64,000 bases of DNA from Pelagibacterium luteolum. GTDB taxonomy: Bacteria > Pseudomonadota > Alphaproteobacteria > Rhizobiales > Devosiaceae. The notes beneath the pieces were generated by a model. That model was not told where the DNA came from. It was given only the letters and a program-made list of their open reading frames with translations, and did no database searches. Location of the stretch: contig NZ_FNCS01000010.1 of the NCBI RefSeq assembly GCF_900100665.1, positions 35,461 to 99,460 on the forward strand, written 5' to 3'. Of the stretch, positions 55,477 through 64,000 are shown one piece after another; the stretch's first letter is position 1, and each line of letters starts with the position of its first letter. A program made the position numbers and the translations under genes.

Positions 55477-55555
55477 TGGCCAACTTTAACGCCCCCCAGC
55501 ATCCGGACCTTCCAACCATGCCCTTGCCTTCCTGTTGCCGAACAGCGCCCCATCC

Positions 55556-56452
55556 ATGACGCCCGACTGGATCGGTGTCGATTGGGGCACAAGCAACATG
55601 CGGGCCTGGGCGATGAGCGCCGATAATCGCGCCCTGGCTCATGCTGCGAGCGACAAAGGCATGGGCAGCTTGTCACCCGATGCGTTCGAGGATGCGCTGA
55701 TTGCGGTGATATCCCCCTGGCTTTCTGACGGCACAACGACACAAATTATCGCCTGCGGTATGGTCGGCGCGCGACAGGGATGGATGGAGGCGCATTATAG
55801 TCCGACGCCGACGGTTCCCATTGCGGCAAGCATGATAACACCGCCGACGCGCGACACGCGGATTGCCGTCCACATCGTGCCCGGCGTCTGCCAGGCCAGC
55901 CCCGCCGATGTGATGCGCGGGGAAGAAACGCAAATCGCCGGGTTTATCGCCCACAGCTCACGTGACGGCATCGTATGCCTGCCCGGCACCCATTCGAAAT
56001 GGGTCGAAATCGTCGATGGCCGGATCGTTTCGTTTTACACCGACATGACAGGCGAGCTCTTTTCGCTGTTGAGCACGCACTCTGTGCTGCGCCACAGCGT
56101 TACGACTGATGGATGGGCAGATGGGGCCTTCGCGCAAGGTGTCAGCGACGGTTTTGCGGCCGCCAATCCCCTGCCATATTTATTTGGCCTGCGTGCATCC
56201 TCGCTGCTGACAGGTCTTTCTCCGGAAACTGCCAAGGCGCGACTATCCGGCTTGTTGATTGGTGGGGAACTCGCAAGCCGCCAAGAGCTTTGGGCTGATA
56301 CCAAGGTTTCGCTGATCGGCGCGCCGCGACTATCGGGCCTTTATGCACAAGCGCTCGCGATCGTTGGTGGCAACGCTGAAGTGCTCGATGCCGATATGAT
56401 GACGCTGGCTGGCCTTGCAGCCGCCCGAGCAGTTTTGGAGGACCGGATTTGA
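55556..56452 (+). CDS. dgoK: 2-dehydro-3-deoxygalactonokinase
   Basis: A 298-residue DgoK kinase. GVDWGTSNMRAWAM (about residues 7-20) is the phosphate-1 region, VCLPGTHSKWVEI the substrate region and LLIGGELAS the adenosine motif. It phosphorylates 2-keto-3-deoxygalactonate to the 6-phosphate. The dgoA start overlaps its stop by 4 bp (TTGA). The ATG at 55556 is used; a TTG lies upstream. Confidence 0.92.
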   Translation: MTPDWIGVDWGTSNMRAWAMSADNRALAHAASDKGMGSLSPDAFEDALIAVISPWLSDGTTTQIIACGMVGARQGWMEAHYSPTPTVPIAASMITPPTRDTRIAVHIVPGVCQASPADVMRGEETQIAGFIAHSSRDGIVCLPGTHSKWVEIVDGRIVSFYTDMTGELFSLLSTHSVLRHSVTTDGWADGAFAQGVSDGFAAANPLPYLFGLRASSLLTGLSPETAKARLSGLLIGGELASRQELWADTKVSLIGAPRLSGLYAQALAIVGGNAEVLDADMMTLAGLAAARAVLEDRI

Positions 56453-57057
56453 CTGCTCGCAATCTCATTGCAATCCTGCGCGGCGTCACACCCGACGATG
56501 CACCGGCTGTGACCGAGGCCTTGATATCGGCGGGTATTACGATGATCGAAATCCCGCTCAACTCACCCCAACCTTTCGACAGCATTGCGGCGATGGTCGA
56601 GCGGTTTGGTGCACACGCTACGATCGGCGCCGGAACGGTACTCGACACAGAAGCGGTGGAGAAACTTGCCGACATTGGTGCGAAACTCATCGTCTCGCCA
56701 AATTGCGATCAAGAGGTCATCGGCGCAACCAAGCGGCTTGGCATGCTATCCTATCCCGGGGTTTTTACGGCAACCGAGTGCTTTGCGGCCCTCTCTGCCG
56801 GCGCCGATGGGCTCAAGATTTTTCCCGCGTCGATCATGGGACCTGCAGGCATTTCCGCGCTCAAGGCAGTTCTGCCGGCCTCGGCACCGGTCTATGCCGT
56901 TGGTGGCGCGGGTCCGAACAATTTCGCGCAATGGCGTGCTGCGGGCGTTGACGGTTTCGGCATCGGAACAGCGCTCTATACGCCGGGCCTTGCACCCGAA
57001 GACGTGCGCGCACGGGCCGAGCGTTTGGTTTTGGCATATGACGAGGTGATGGGATGA
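56449..57057 (+). CDS. dgoA: 2-dehydro-3-deoxy-6-phosphogalactonate aldolase
   Basis: A 202-residue class I aldolase of the KDPG/KDPGal family. LIAILRGVTPDDAP (catalytic Glu region shifted to the family's LRG), ATIGAGTVLD, LIVSPNCDQEVI and the Lys-bearing GADGLKIFPASIMGP (Schiff-base lysine about residue 124) are present. It splits KDPGal to pyruvate and glyceraldehyde-3-phosphate. Start is TTG in a TTGA overlap with dgoK; GGAGG precedes it. It overlaps the lactonase gene by 4 bp. Confidence 0.92.
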   Translation: MTARNLIAILRGVTPDDAPAVTEALISAGITMIEIPLNSPQPFDSIAAMVERFGAHATIGAGTVLDTEAVEKLADIGAKLIVSPNCDQEVIGATKRLGMLSYPGVFTATECFAALSAGADGLKIFPASIMGPAGISALKAVLPASAPVYAVGGAGPNNFAQWRAAGVDGFGIGTALYTPGLAPEDVRARAERLVLAYDEVMG

Positions 57058-57914
57058 GTGCGACGGTTTTCGATGAGCGACCCTGCTTTCTGGGCGAAGG
57101 ACCGCTTTGGCATCCGGAACGCCAACAATTGTTCTGGTTCGATATCATAAATCGCACGCTTTTGACCCGAAAGGGCGAACATCAGCAGTCGTGGGTGTTC
57201 GACGAGATGGTCTCGGCAGCGGGCTGGGTCGACACGAAGACATTGCTGGTCGCCAGCGAAACGGCACTTTTGAAGTTCGACATAGAAAGTGGCGAACGCT
57301 CCGTCGTGGCGCCGCTTTCGCTTGGTGAAGGCCGTCGCACCAATGATGGGCGCGCCGACCCATGGGGCGGGTTCTGGATTTCGTCGATGGGCAAAAAAGC
57401 GGCGCCGGGCGCCGGAGCGATCTACCGCTTTTATCGTGGCGAGGTCACAACGCTCTTTGACGGGATTACCATCCCCAACGCCATCTGTTTTTCTCCTGAC
57501 CGGGCCTACTCCTATTTCGCCGATACTGATCGTAGCGTGATAAAGCGCGTCGCACTTGATGCCGAGACGGGGGCGCCAAACGCGGAGCCCGAGATCCATC
57601 TCGACCTTGGTGGTGAAGGCCTCAACCCTGACGGCGCCATTGTCGACGCCATGGGCAATCTCTGGAACGCGCAGTGGGGTGCCGGACGCGTGGCGGTTTA
57701 CGATCCCGCTGGCAACTTCCTTGAAGCCTTCGCCATCGATGCCCCGCACTCATCATGTCCAGCCTTTGGCGGCCCGGACTTCACAACGCTTTACTGCACG
57801 ACGGCCCGAGAAGGGCTCGACGACGCGGCGCTGGCCGAGGATGCCCATTCGGGCAAGGTGTTCGAACTACCCGGTGCCGGTCAGGGTCTGGCAGAACCGC
57901 GCGTCATACTCTAA
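57054..57914 (+). CDS. SMP-30/gluconolactonase-family sugar lactonase
   Basis: A 286-residue six-bladed propeller lactonase. LGEGPLWHPERQQLFWFDI holds the first metal ligand Glu (residue 15), RTNDGRADPWGGFWISSM the Asn/Asp ligands, and LNPDGAIVDAMGNLW the last Asp. In the dgoK-dgoA operon it should hydrolyse galactonolactone made by the galactose dehydrogenase; arabinonolactone or gluconolactone are possible. The end overlaps convergent udh by 4 bp. Confidence 0.88.
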   Translation: MSATVFDERPCFLGEGPLWHPERQQLFWFDIINRTLLTRKGEHQQSWVFDEMVSAAGWVDTKTLLVASETALLKFDIESGERSVVAPLSLGEGRRTNDGRADPWGGFWISSMGKKAAPGAGAIYRFYRGEVTTLFDGITIPNAICFSPDRAYSYFADTDRSVIKRVALDAETGAPNAEPEIHLDLGGEGLNPDGAIVDAMGNLWNAQWGAGRVAVYDPAGNFLEAFAIDAPHSSCPAFGGPDFTTLYCTTAREGLDDAALAEDAHSGKVFELPGAGQGLAEPRVIL

Positions 57915-58702
57915 TCGCGACTGAGCGGGTCGGCCGTATTATTGCCGCCCTGCAATCTTGCCAGTGGGTGGTCTGCGCTAGGCCAGTTGTTGGCCCTGAC
58001 CTCGGCCTCGTAGCCGTCGGCACTGTCTTTCGGGTGCCAGCCGAGATAGCGCACAGCGTCGTTGGACCACCATGCGCGGCTGTTGTTTGACACGCCCCAG
58101 ACCGTCGGACAGCCAAGCCATGGGACATCGAACACGCGCTCGACCAGGCGGACGAAGTCATTATAGCTCAGCCACGTGGAGAGCATACGGTAATCGGTCG
58201 GTTTTTCGAAACACGAGCCGATCCGGACGATCGCCGATTCCTGGCCGACCTTTTCGTAGTAAAAGCGTGCCAGCGCTTCGCCGAAGCATTTGGACACACC
58301 GTAAATCCCGTCCGGCCTAACCGGGCTTGAGAGATCGACAGGTTCATCCTGACGATAGAACCCGACAACATGGTTCGAACCGGCGAAAAATATGCGCGGC
58401 TGCCCGTGGGCCCGTGCCGCCTCATATAGATTGCGGACGCCGATGATGTTGCCATCGAGGATTTTCGAAAAGCTCTGCTCGGTCGAAATGCCGCCAAGAT
58501 GGACGATCCCATCGCAACCCTCGACCAGATCCATCACGGCTTTCGGGTCGGCGAGATCGGCCTGAACCACCTCTTCATTGGCATTAGCGGGGCCGAGATC
58601 GACGATATCGGTGATCCTGAGCGTTGGCGCGAGATGAGCAAGCCGTTTGCGCGCCACGCGACCCAAACCGCCCGCGGCACCCGTGATCAATAGCCGTTTC
58701 AA
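57911..58702 (-). CDS. udh: Uronate dehydrogenase
   Basis: A 263-residue NAD-dependent SDR-type uronate dehydrogenase very close to the Agrobacterium enzyme. The Rossmann motif is RLLITGAAGGLGRVARKRL at the start, IVHLGGISTEQSF and the catalytic YGVSK (Tyr-x-x-x-Lys, about residues 134-138) follow. It oxidises galacturonate or glucuronate to the aldarolactone used by gci. A TTG at 58702 is taken as start: it begins MKRLLITG like known Udh and has GGAGG 8 bases upstream. Confidence 0.9.
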   Translation of the reverse strand: MKRLLITGAAGGLGRVARKRLAHLAPTLRITDIVDLGPANANEEVVQADLADPKAVMDLVEGCDGIVHLGGISTEQSFSKILDGNIIGVRNLYEAARAHGQPRIFFAGSNHVVGFYRQDEPVDLSSPVRPDGIYGVSKCFGEALARFYYEKVGQESAIVRIGSCFEKPTDYRMLSTWLSYNDFVRLVERVFDVPWLGCPTVWGVSNNSRAWWSNDAVRYLGWHPKDSADGYEAEVRANNWPSADHPLARLQGGNNTADPLSRD

Positions 58703-58750
58703 ATCCTGCGCCTCCGAAAGTCTTTGCAATGGGCCGCATCATAAAGATAG

Positions 58751-58771
58751 GACAGGACCAGTCAACCTGTC
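58751..58771. promoter_or_regulatory. Inverted repeat between udh and the second GntR gene
   Basis: GACAGG at 58751-58756 and CCTGTC at 58766-58771 flank 9 bases in the 162-bp divergent gap. It is a candidate operator of the adjacent FadR-type regulator. Confidence 0.45.
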
Positions 58772-58864
58772 TGATGACTTTGCGACGGTGCGCTTGACAG
58801 CCGGTGAGCGCCGGTGTCTCACTCATAAGCAACGGGCATAAGCAGGGACGCTACGAGCGGAGCA

Positions 58865-59587
58865 ATGGATTTTCAACGCGATAGCCATGGGCAATCTGGC
58901 GGCACACTTGTTGTGCAGGTCGCCAATTCATTGCGTGAAGCCATTCTGGGTGGCGCGTATCAGCCCGGTGACAAATTACCCAGTGAGGCGCGGCTGACCG
59001 AGTCTCATGGGGTGAGCCGGACCGTCGTGCGCGAGGCCATTGCTGCGCTGCGTTCCGATGGCCTGGTTGAGCCGCGGCGCGGTGCCGGGGTATTCGTTCT
59101 CGAGCCCGTGGTGCCACCCGGCCTGCCGTTCCAGAACATCGACCACGCCAGGATTTCCTCGATTATTGAGGTGCTTGAACTGCGCGCGGCGGTCGAAGTC
59201 GAGGCTGCGGGCCTTGCGGCCGTTCGCCGCTCGCCTGCCCAGGAAGAAACCATTCTGGACCGGCACCGCGCCGTCGGCCAGTGCATCGTTGACGGCCAGC
59301 CCACAAGTGCCGCCGATTTCGCGCTGCATACGGCGATTGCCGAGGCGACCAGTAATCCGCGTTTCGTCGAGTTTATGACGCTGATGGGCCAAAACGCCAT
59401 TCCACGCGCTGCACTCACAAACAATGAGGGGCGGTCGTCGACGGCTTACCTCAACCAGTTGCATGATGAGCATGCGCGAATCGTCACCGCGATCTCCAAC
59501 GGCGATTCCGAGGGCGCGCGTGAGGCTATGCGGGCGCATTTGCTGGGCAGCCAGCGCCGCTATCGGGCGCTGTTGCAGAAGAGCTAG
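58865..59587 (+). CDS. FadR-type GntR regulator of the hexuronate genes
   Basis: A 240-residue FadR-family regulator: winged helix about residues 15-82 (PSEARLTESHGVSRTVVREA) and an FCD domain (about 95-235; DFALHTAIAEATSNPRF and HDEHARIVTAI give the metal-site residues). It lies between divergent udh and kdgD-gci-gli and probably represses them until a uronate or aldarate is present. It is separate in sequence from the GntR protein at 54593. Confidence 0.85.
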   Translation: MDFQRDSHGQSGGTLVVQVANSLREAILGGAYQPGDKLPSEARLTESHGVSRTVVREAIAALRSDGLVEPRRGAGVFVLEPVVPPGLPFQNIDHARISSIIEVLELRAAVEVEAAGLAAVRRSPAQEETILDRHRAVGQCIVDGQPTSAADFALHTAIAEATSNPRFVEFMTLMGQNAIPRAALTNNEGRSSTAYLNQLHDEHARIVTAISNGDSEGAREAMRAHLLGSQRRYRALLQKS

Positions 59588-59603
59588 AAGCGCCGACGCA
59601 AAG

Positions 59604-59612
59604 ATATCATAC
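59604..59612. promoter_or_regulatory. Operator-like site upstream of kdgD (site 3)
   Basis: On the minus strand the 7-mer GTATGAT (59606-59612) is identical to the core of site 1 at 54522-54535; flanks differ. It lies about 70 bp before the kdgD start. Weak alone, but it sits where a shared sugar-acid regulator would act. Confidence 0.35.
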
Positions 59613-59644
59613 AAGTTATTGACTTCCGTCAGGCAGGCCTGTAG

Positions 59645-61724
<2,080 letters not shown>

Positions 61725-61725
<1 letters not shown>

Positions 61726-62600
61726 TGCTTGAACGGAAATATGCCGGGGCAAAGCCCTCTTTCGTTTTGCCGAAAGGCACGATCGACACCCAGATGCACG
61801 CCTATTTGCCTGGATTTCCGGCACTTTCTGGTGGGCCCGGACTTCCGCCGGAGCCGCTGCCGACACCTAGCGATTACCGCAAGACGATGGAGTGGCTGGG
61901 GATCGACCGGATCGTGGTGACGCAAGGCAATGCGCATCAATTCGACAGTTCGTGCCTTTTGGCCTGTCTTGAGGATTTTGGGCCGGTCGCCAAGGGCGTT
62001 GCGGTCATTACCGGCGAGACGCCAGACGCTGAAATGGAACGGCTTTCTTTAAAGGGGATCGTCGGGGCGCGGATCATGGATTTGCCCGGCGGGGCCATCG
62101 GGCTCTCGGCGCTGGAAGAGATCGACGCGCGGGCTGCGGCGTTCGGGTGGATGATGGCGATCCAGTTCGACGGCAGCGATATTCTCGATCATGAGGAACG
62201 GTTGGCGGGGTTGAAATCGCGCTGGGTGCTCGATCATCACGGGAAATTCTTTGCGGGCGTGACGCCGCAGAGCTCGCAGGTCGATGTGGTCAAGCGGTTG
62301 ATCGACAAGGGCAATTGCTGGTTCAAATTCGCGGGATGCTATGAGTCCAGCCGCTCCGGCGGACCAGACTTTTCCGATATCGCCGTGGTCGCGCAGGACA
62401 TTGCCGCCTATGCGCCGGAGCGGATCGTCTGGGGGACGAACTGGCCGCACAACGCGGCCAGGACCGCGGAGGAATATCCCGACGAGGCAGCGTTGCAGGA
62501 AATAGTGTTGAGCTGGTTTCCAAACGAGGCGGCGCGGGACAAGACGCTCGTCGCAAACCCTGAAGAACTCTACGGATTTTCCCGCTGGGCGGAGGCATAA
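61725..62600 (+). CDS. gli: D-galactarolactone isomerase
   Basis: A 291-residue amidohydrolase-superfamily protein matching Gli of Agrobacterium. KGTIDTQMHAYLPGFPA has the first metal-site position (His to Gln: DTQMH), WMMAIQFDGSDILDHE, WVLDHHGKF and WGTNWPHNA the remaining ones. It moves the lactone between isomers so that the cycloisomerase can act. It begins one base inside the gci stop (TGATG). Confidence 0.9.
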
Positions 62601-62602
62601 AG

Positions 62603-63760
62603 ATGATCATTACCGATGTCCGGGTCAAAGTGTTTCACACCGAAACCCGCAAGCACGCCGACAGCGCCGGGCACGCTCATCCGGGGCCTGTGCACAAGGT
62701 CCAGATGGCGCTTTTGACGGTTGTGGCGGAGGATGGAACCGAGGGGCACTGCTTTTCGCCGCCGCAGATCGTCCGCCCGCATGTCATTGAGAAGTCTGTC
62801 AAAACCGTTCTGATCGGGGCTAACGCGTTCGACAGGGAAAAGCTTTGGCAGGGACTGGCGCATTGGCAGCGCGGAAGCGCTGCACAGTTGACCGACAGGA
62901 CGCTGGCGATCGTTGACTGCGCGCTGTGGGATCTGGCCGGCAAGGCGCTGGGGTTGCCCGTTCACAAGCTGATCGGGGCGTATCGCGACAAGGTTCCGGC
63001 CTATGGCTCGATCATGTGCGGTGACGAACTCGAAAATGGACTGGCGACGCCCGAGGATTATGGGCGATTTGCCGAAACGCTGGTGAAGCGCGGGTACAAG
63101 GGGATCAAGCTGCACACATGGATGCCGCCGGTCTCGTGGTCGCCCAATGTGAAGATGGATATCAAGGCGTGTGCAGCGGTGCGGGAAGCCGTGGGGCCCG
63201 ACATCGATCTGATGCTTGACGCCTATCACTGGTACTCGCGGACCGATGCGCTGGAACTCGGTAAGGGTTTGGAGAAGCTGGGCTTTGCATGGTTCGAAGA
63301 GCCGATGGACGAGGCTTCGATGTCGTCTTACGCGTGGCTTTCCGAGCAGTTATCGATGCCGGTTCTCGGACCGGAAAGTGCGAGTGGCAAGAACTTTACC
63401 CGGGCCGAATGGATCAAGCATGGGGCATGCGATATTTTACGTACGGGTGTCCACGATGTCGGCGGCATTACGCCGGCGCTCAAGACCATGCGGATGGCCG
63501 AAGGGTTCGGGATGAATTGCGAGGTGCACGGCAATGGTGCGCCCAATCTGATCGTCACGGCAGTGTCGAACAATTGCAAATGGTATGAACGCGGTCTTTT
63601 GCATCCCTTTCTCGAATATGACGACGGCGTCGACTATCTCAATTCACTGCCCGATCCGATGGACGACGATGGCTATGTGCATCTTTCGGATCGTCCGGGG
63701 ATTGGCGAAGACATCAATTTCGAACACATCGACGCCAATCTCGTTTCGGAGCCATTTTAG
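62603..63760 (+). CDS. Enolase-superfamily sugar-acid dehydratase (mandelate racemase group)
   Basis: A 385-residue mandelate-racemase-group enzyme. YKGIKLHTWMPP carries the catalytic Lys region (about residues 168-179), DLMLDAYHWYSR, FEEPMD and LGPES the three metal ligands, and CEVHGNGAPN a likely catalytic His. It is the last gene of the kdgD-gci-gli operon, 2 bp after gli, with GGAGG in front. Likely substrates are galactarate, galactonate or a related sugar acid; sequence alone does not settle it. Confidence 0.82.
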   Translation: MIITDVRVKVFHTETRKHADSAGHAHPGPVHKVQMALLTVVAEDGTEGHCFSPPQIVRPHVIEKSVKTVLIGANAFDREKLWQGLAHWQRGSAAQLTDRTLAIVDCALWDLAGKALGLPVHKLIGAYRDKVPAYGSIMCGDELENGLATPEDYGRFAETLVKRGYKGIKLHTWMPPVSWSPNVKMDIKACAAVREAVGPDIDLMLDAYHWYSRTDALELGKGLEKLGFAWFEEPMDEASMSSYAWLSEQLSMPVLGPESASGKNFTRAEWIKHGACDILRTGVHDVGGITPALKTMRMAEGFGMNCEVHGNGAPNLIVTAVSNNCKWYERGLLHPFLEYDDGVDYLNSLPDPMDDDGYVHLSDRPGIGEDINFEHIDANLVSEPF

Positions 63761-63821
63761 GCGGAGATTGGGGTGGGGGGATAAGTCTGGGTTTTGAGTG
63801 CTGGGTGGGCGCTGCTCTGGA

Positions 63822-63842
63822 CCCCGGGAACACGTCCCGGGG
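63822..63842. repeat. Palindromic hairpin repeat near the window end
   Basis: CCCCGGGA at 63822-63829 and TCCCGGGG at 63835-63842 form a perfect 8-bp stem around 5 bases, followed by ATGAC. It resembles GC-rich hairpin repeats frequent between genes in this order. No T-run, so it is not a plain terminator. The gap 63761-63893 has no gene. Confidence 0.6.
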
Positions 63843-63893
63843 ATGACTATAGAGTGGATGACGGTTAGCGAAAAATCCCGGTGTTTCCAGTGC

Positions 63894-64000
63894 TTACCGG
63901 GCCAGCCATCCGCCATCGACGGGGATTGTGGCCCCGTGCATGTATTGGGATGCGGGGGCTAAAAGGAAGACCGCGGCGTCGCCGATGTCGGAGGGTTCGC
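63894..64000 (-). CDS. Short-chain dehydrogenase, C-terminus only
   Basis: The minus strand from the window edge encodes 34 residues of a short-chain dehydrogenase ending at TAA: EPSDIGDAAVFLLAP then MHGATIPVDGGWLAR, the classic SDR C-terminal pattern. The rest of the gene lies beyond base 64000. The ending is like KduD-type (2-dehydro-3-deoxygluconate/uronate) reductases, which would fit the uronate genes, but with only 34 residues this is weak. Confidence 0.75.
   Translation of the reverse strand, partial: EPSDIGDAAVFLLAPASQYMHGATIPVDGGWLAR

Overview
The window looks like a chromosomal stretch of a GC-rich alphaproteobacterium of the order Hyphomicrobiales. Supporting marks are a pcaQ-pcaIJF cluster, chvE-gguABC sugar transport genes, an Agrobacterium-type udh/gci/gli hexuronate pathway, SH3/DUF1236 and DUF3422 proteins, and palindromic intergenic repeats of the rhizobial type. 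The ectoine genes fit a salt-exposed member such as Devosiaceae; that placement is inference. No rRNA, tRNA, CRISPR array, prophage or insertion sequence was seen.

Layout. 1-9.2 kb: end of a 2-keto-3-deoxygluconate kinase, DUF3422 and DUF924 proteins, a RecD-like helicase, an MscS channel, a Kef-type antiporter and a YtrA-type GntR regulator with its ABC exporter. 9.2-24 kb: a 25-codon ORF whose ribosome binding site matches the complement of the 16S rRNA 3' end, an FMN riboswitch with the riboflavin importer ribN, and housekeeping genes (methyltransferase, SH3 protein, GGDEF-EAL protein, HrpB, CutC, ROK kinase, HerA-like ATPase, NUDIX, Pit, DUF2062). 23.8-27.7 kb: pcaQ diverging from pcaIJF, the last steps of the beta-ketoadipate pathway. 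27.7-29 kb: a gene-poor stretch with a strongly folded candidate RNA and a mosaic repeat, then a small charged protein and a cold shock protein.

29.2-40.8 kb is an ectoine/5-hydroxyectoine uptake and catabolism island: doeD-doeC with an Lrp/AsnC regulator, ehuBCDA, and divergent eutB-eutC-doeA followed by an ArgE-type deacetylase where DoeB normally stands. 40.8-46.7 kb is a six-gene operon: an FGD-like F420-dependent oxidoreductase, cofE, a three-gene BtuFCD-like ABC importer and a second F420-dependent LLM oxidoreductase. Its content matches the proposed coenzyme F420-0 salvage cassettes of Actinobacteria, and it is the most interesting system in the window. A palindromic repeat has been absorbed into the start of its binding-protein gene.

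46.8-64 kb is a sugar-acid island: chvE-gguA-gguB-gguC, an IlvD/Edd sugar-acid dehydratase and galactose dehydrogenase on one strand; dgoK-dgoA-lactonase on the other; then udh, a GntR regulator and kdgD-gci-gli plus an enolase-superfamily dehydratase. Together these oxidise galactose, arabinose and galacturonate-type sugars to pyruvate, glyceraldehyde-3-phosphate and 2-oxoglutarate semialdehyde. Three look-alike operator sites suggest a shared regulator. The window ends in the C-terminus of a short-chain dehydrogenase.
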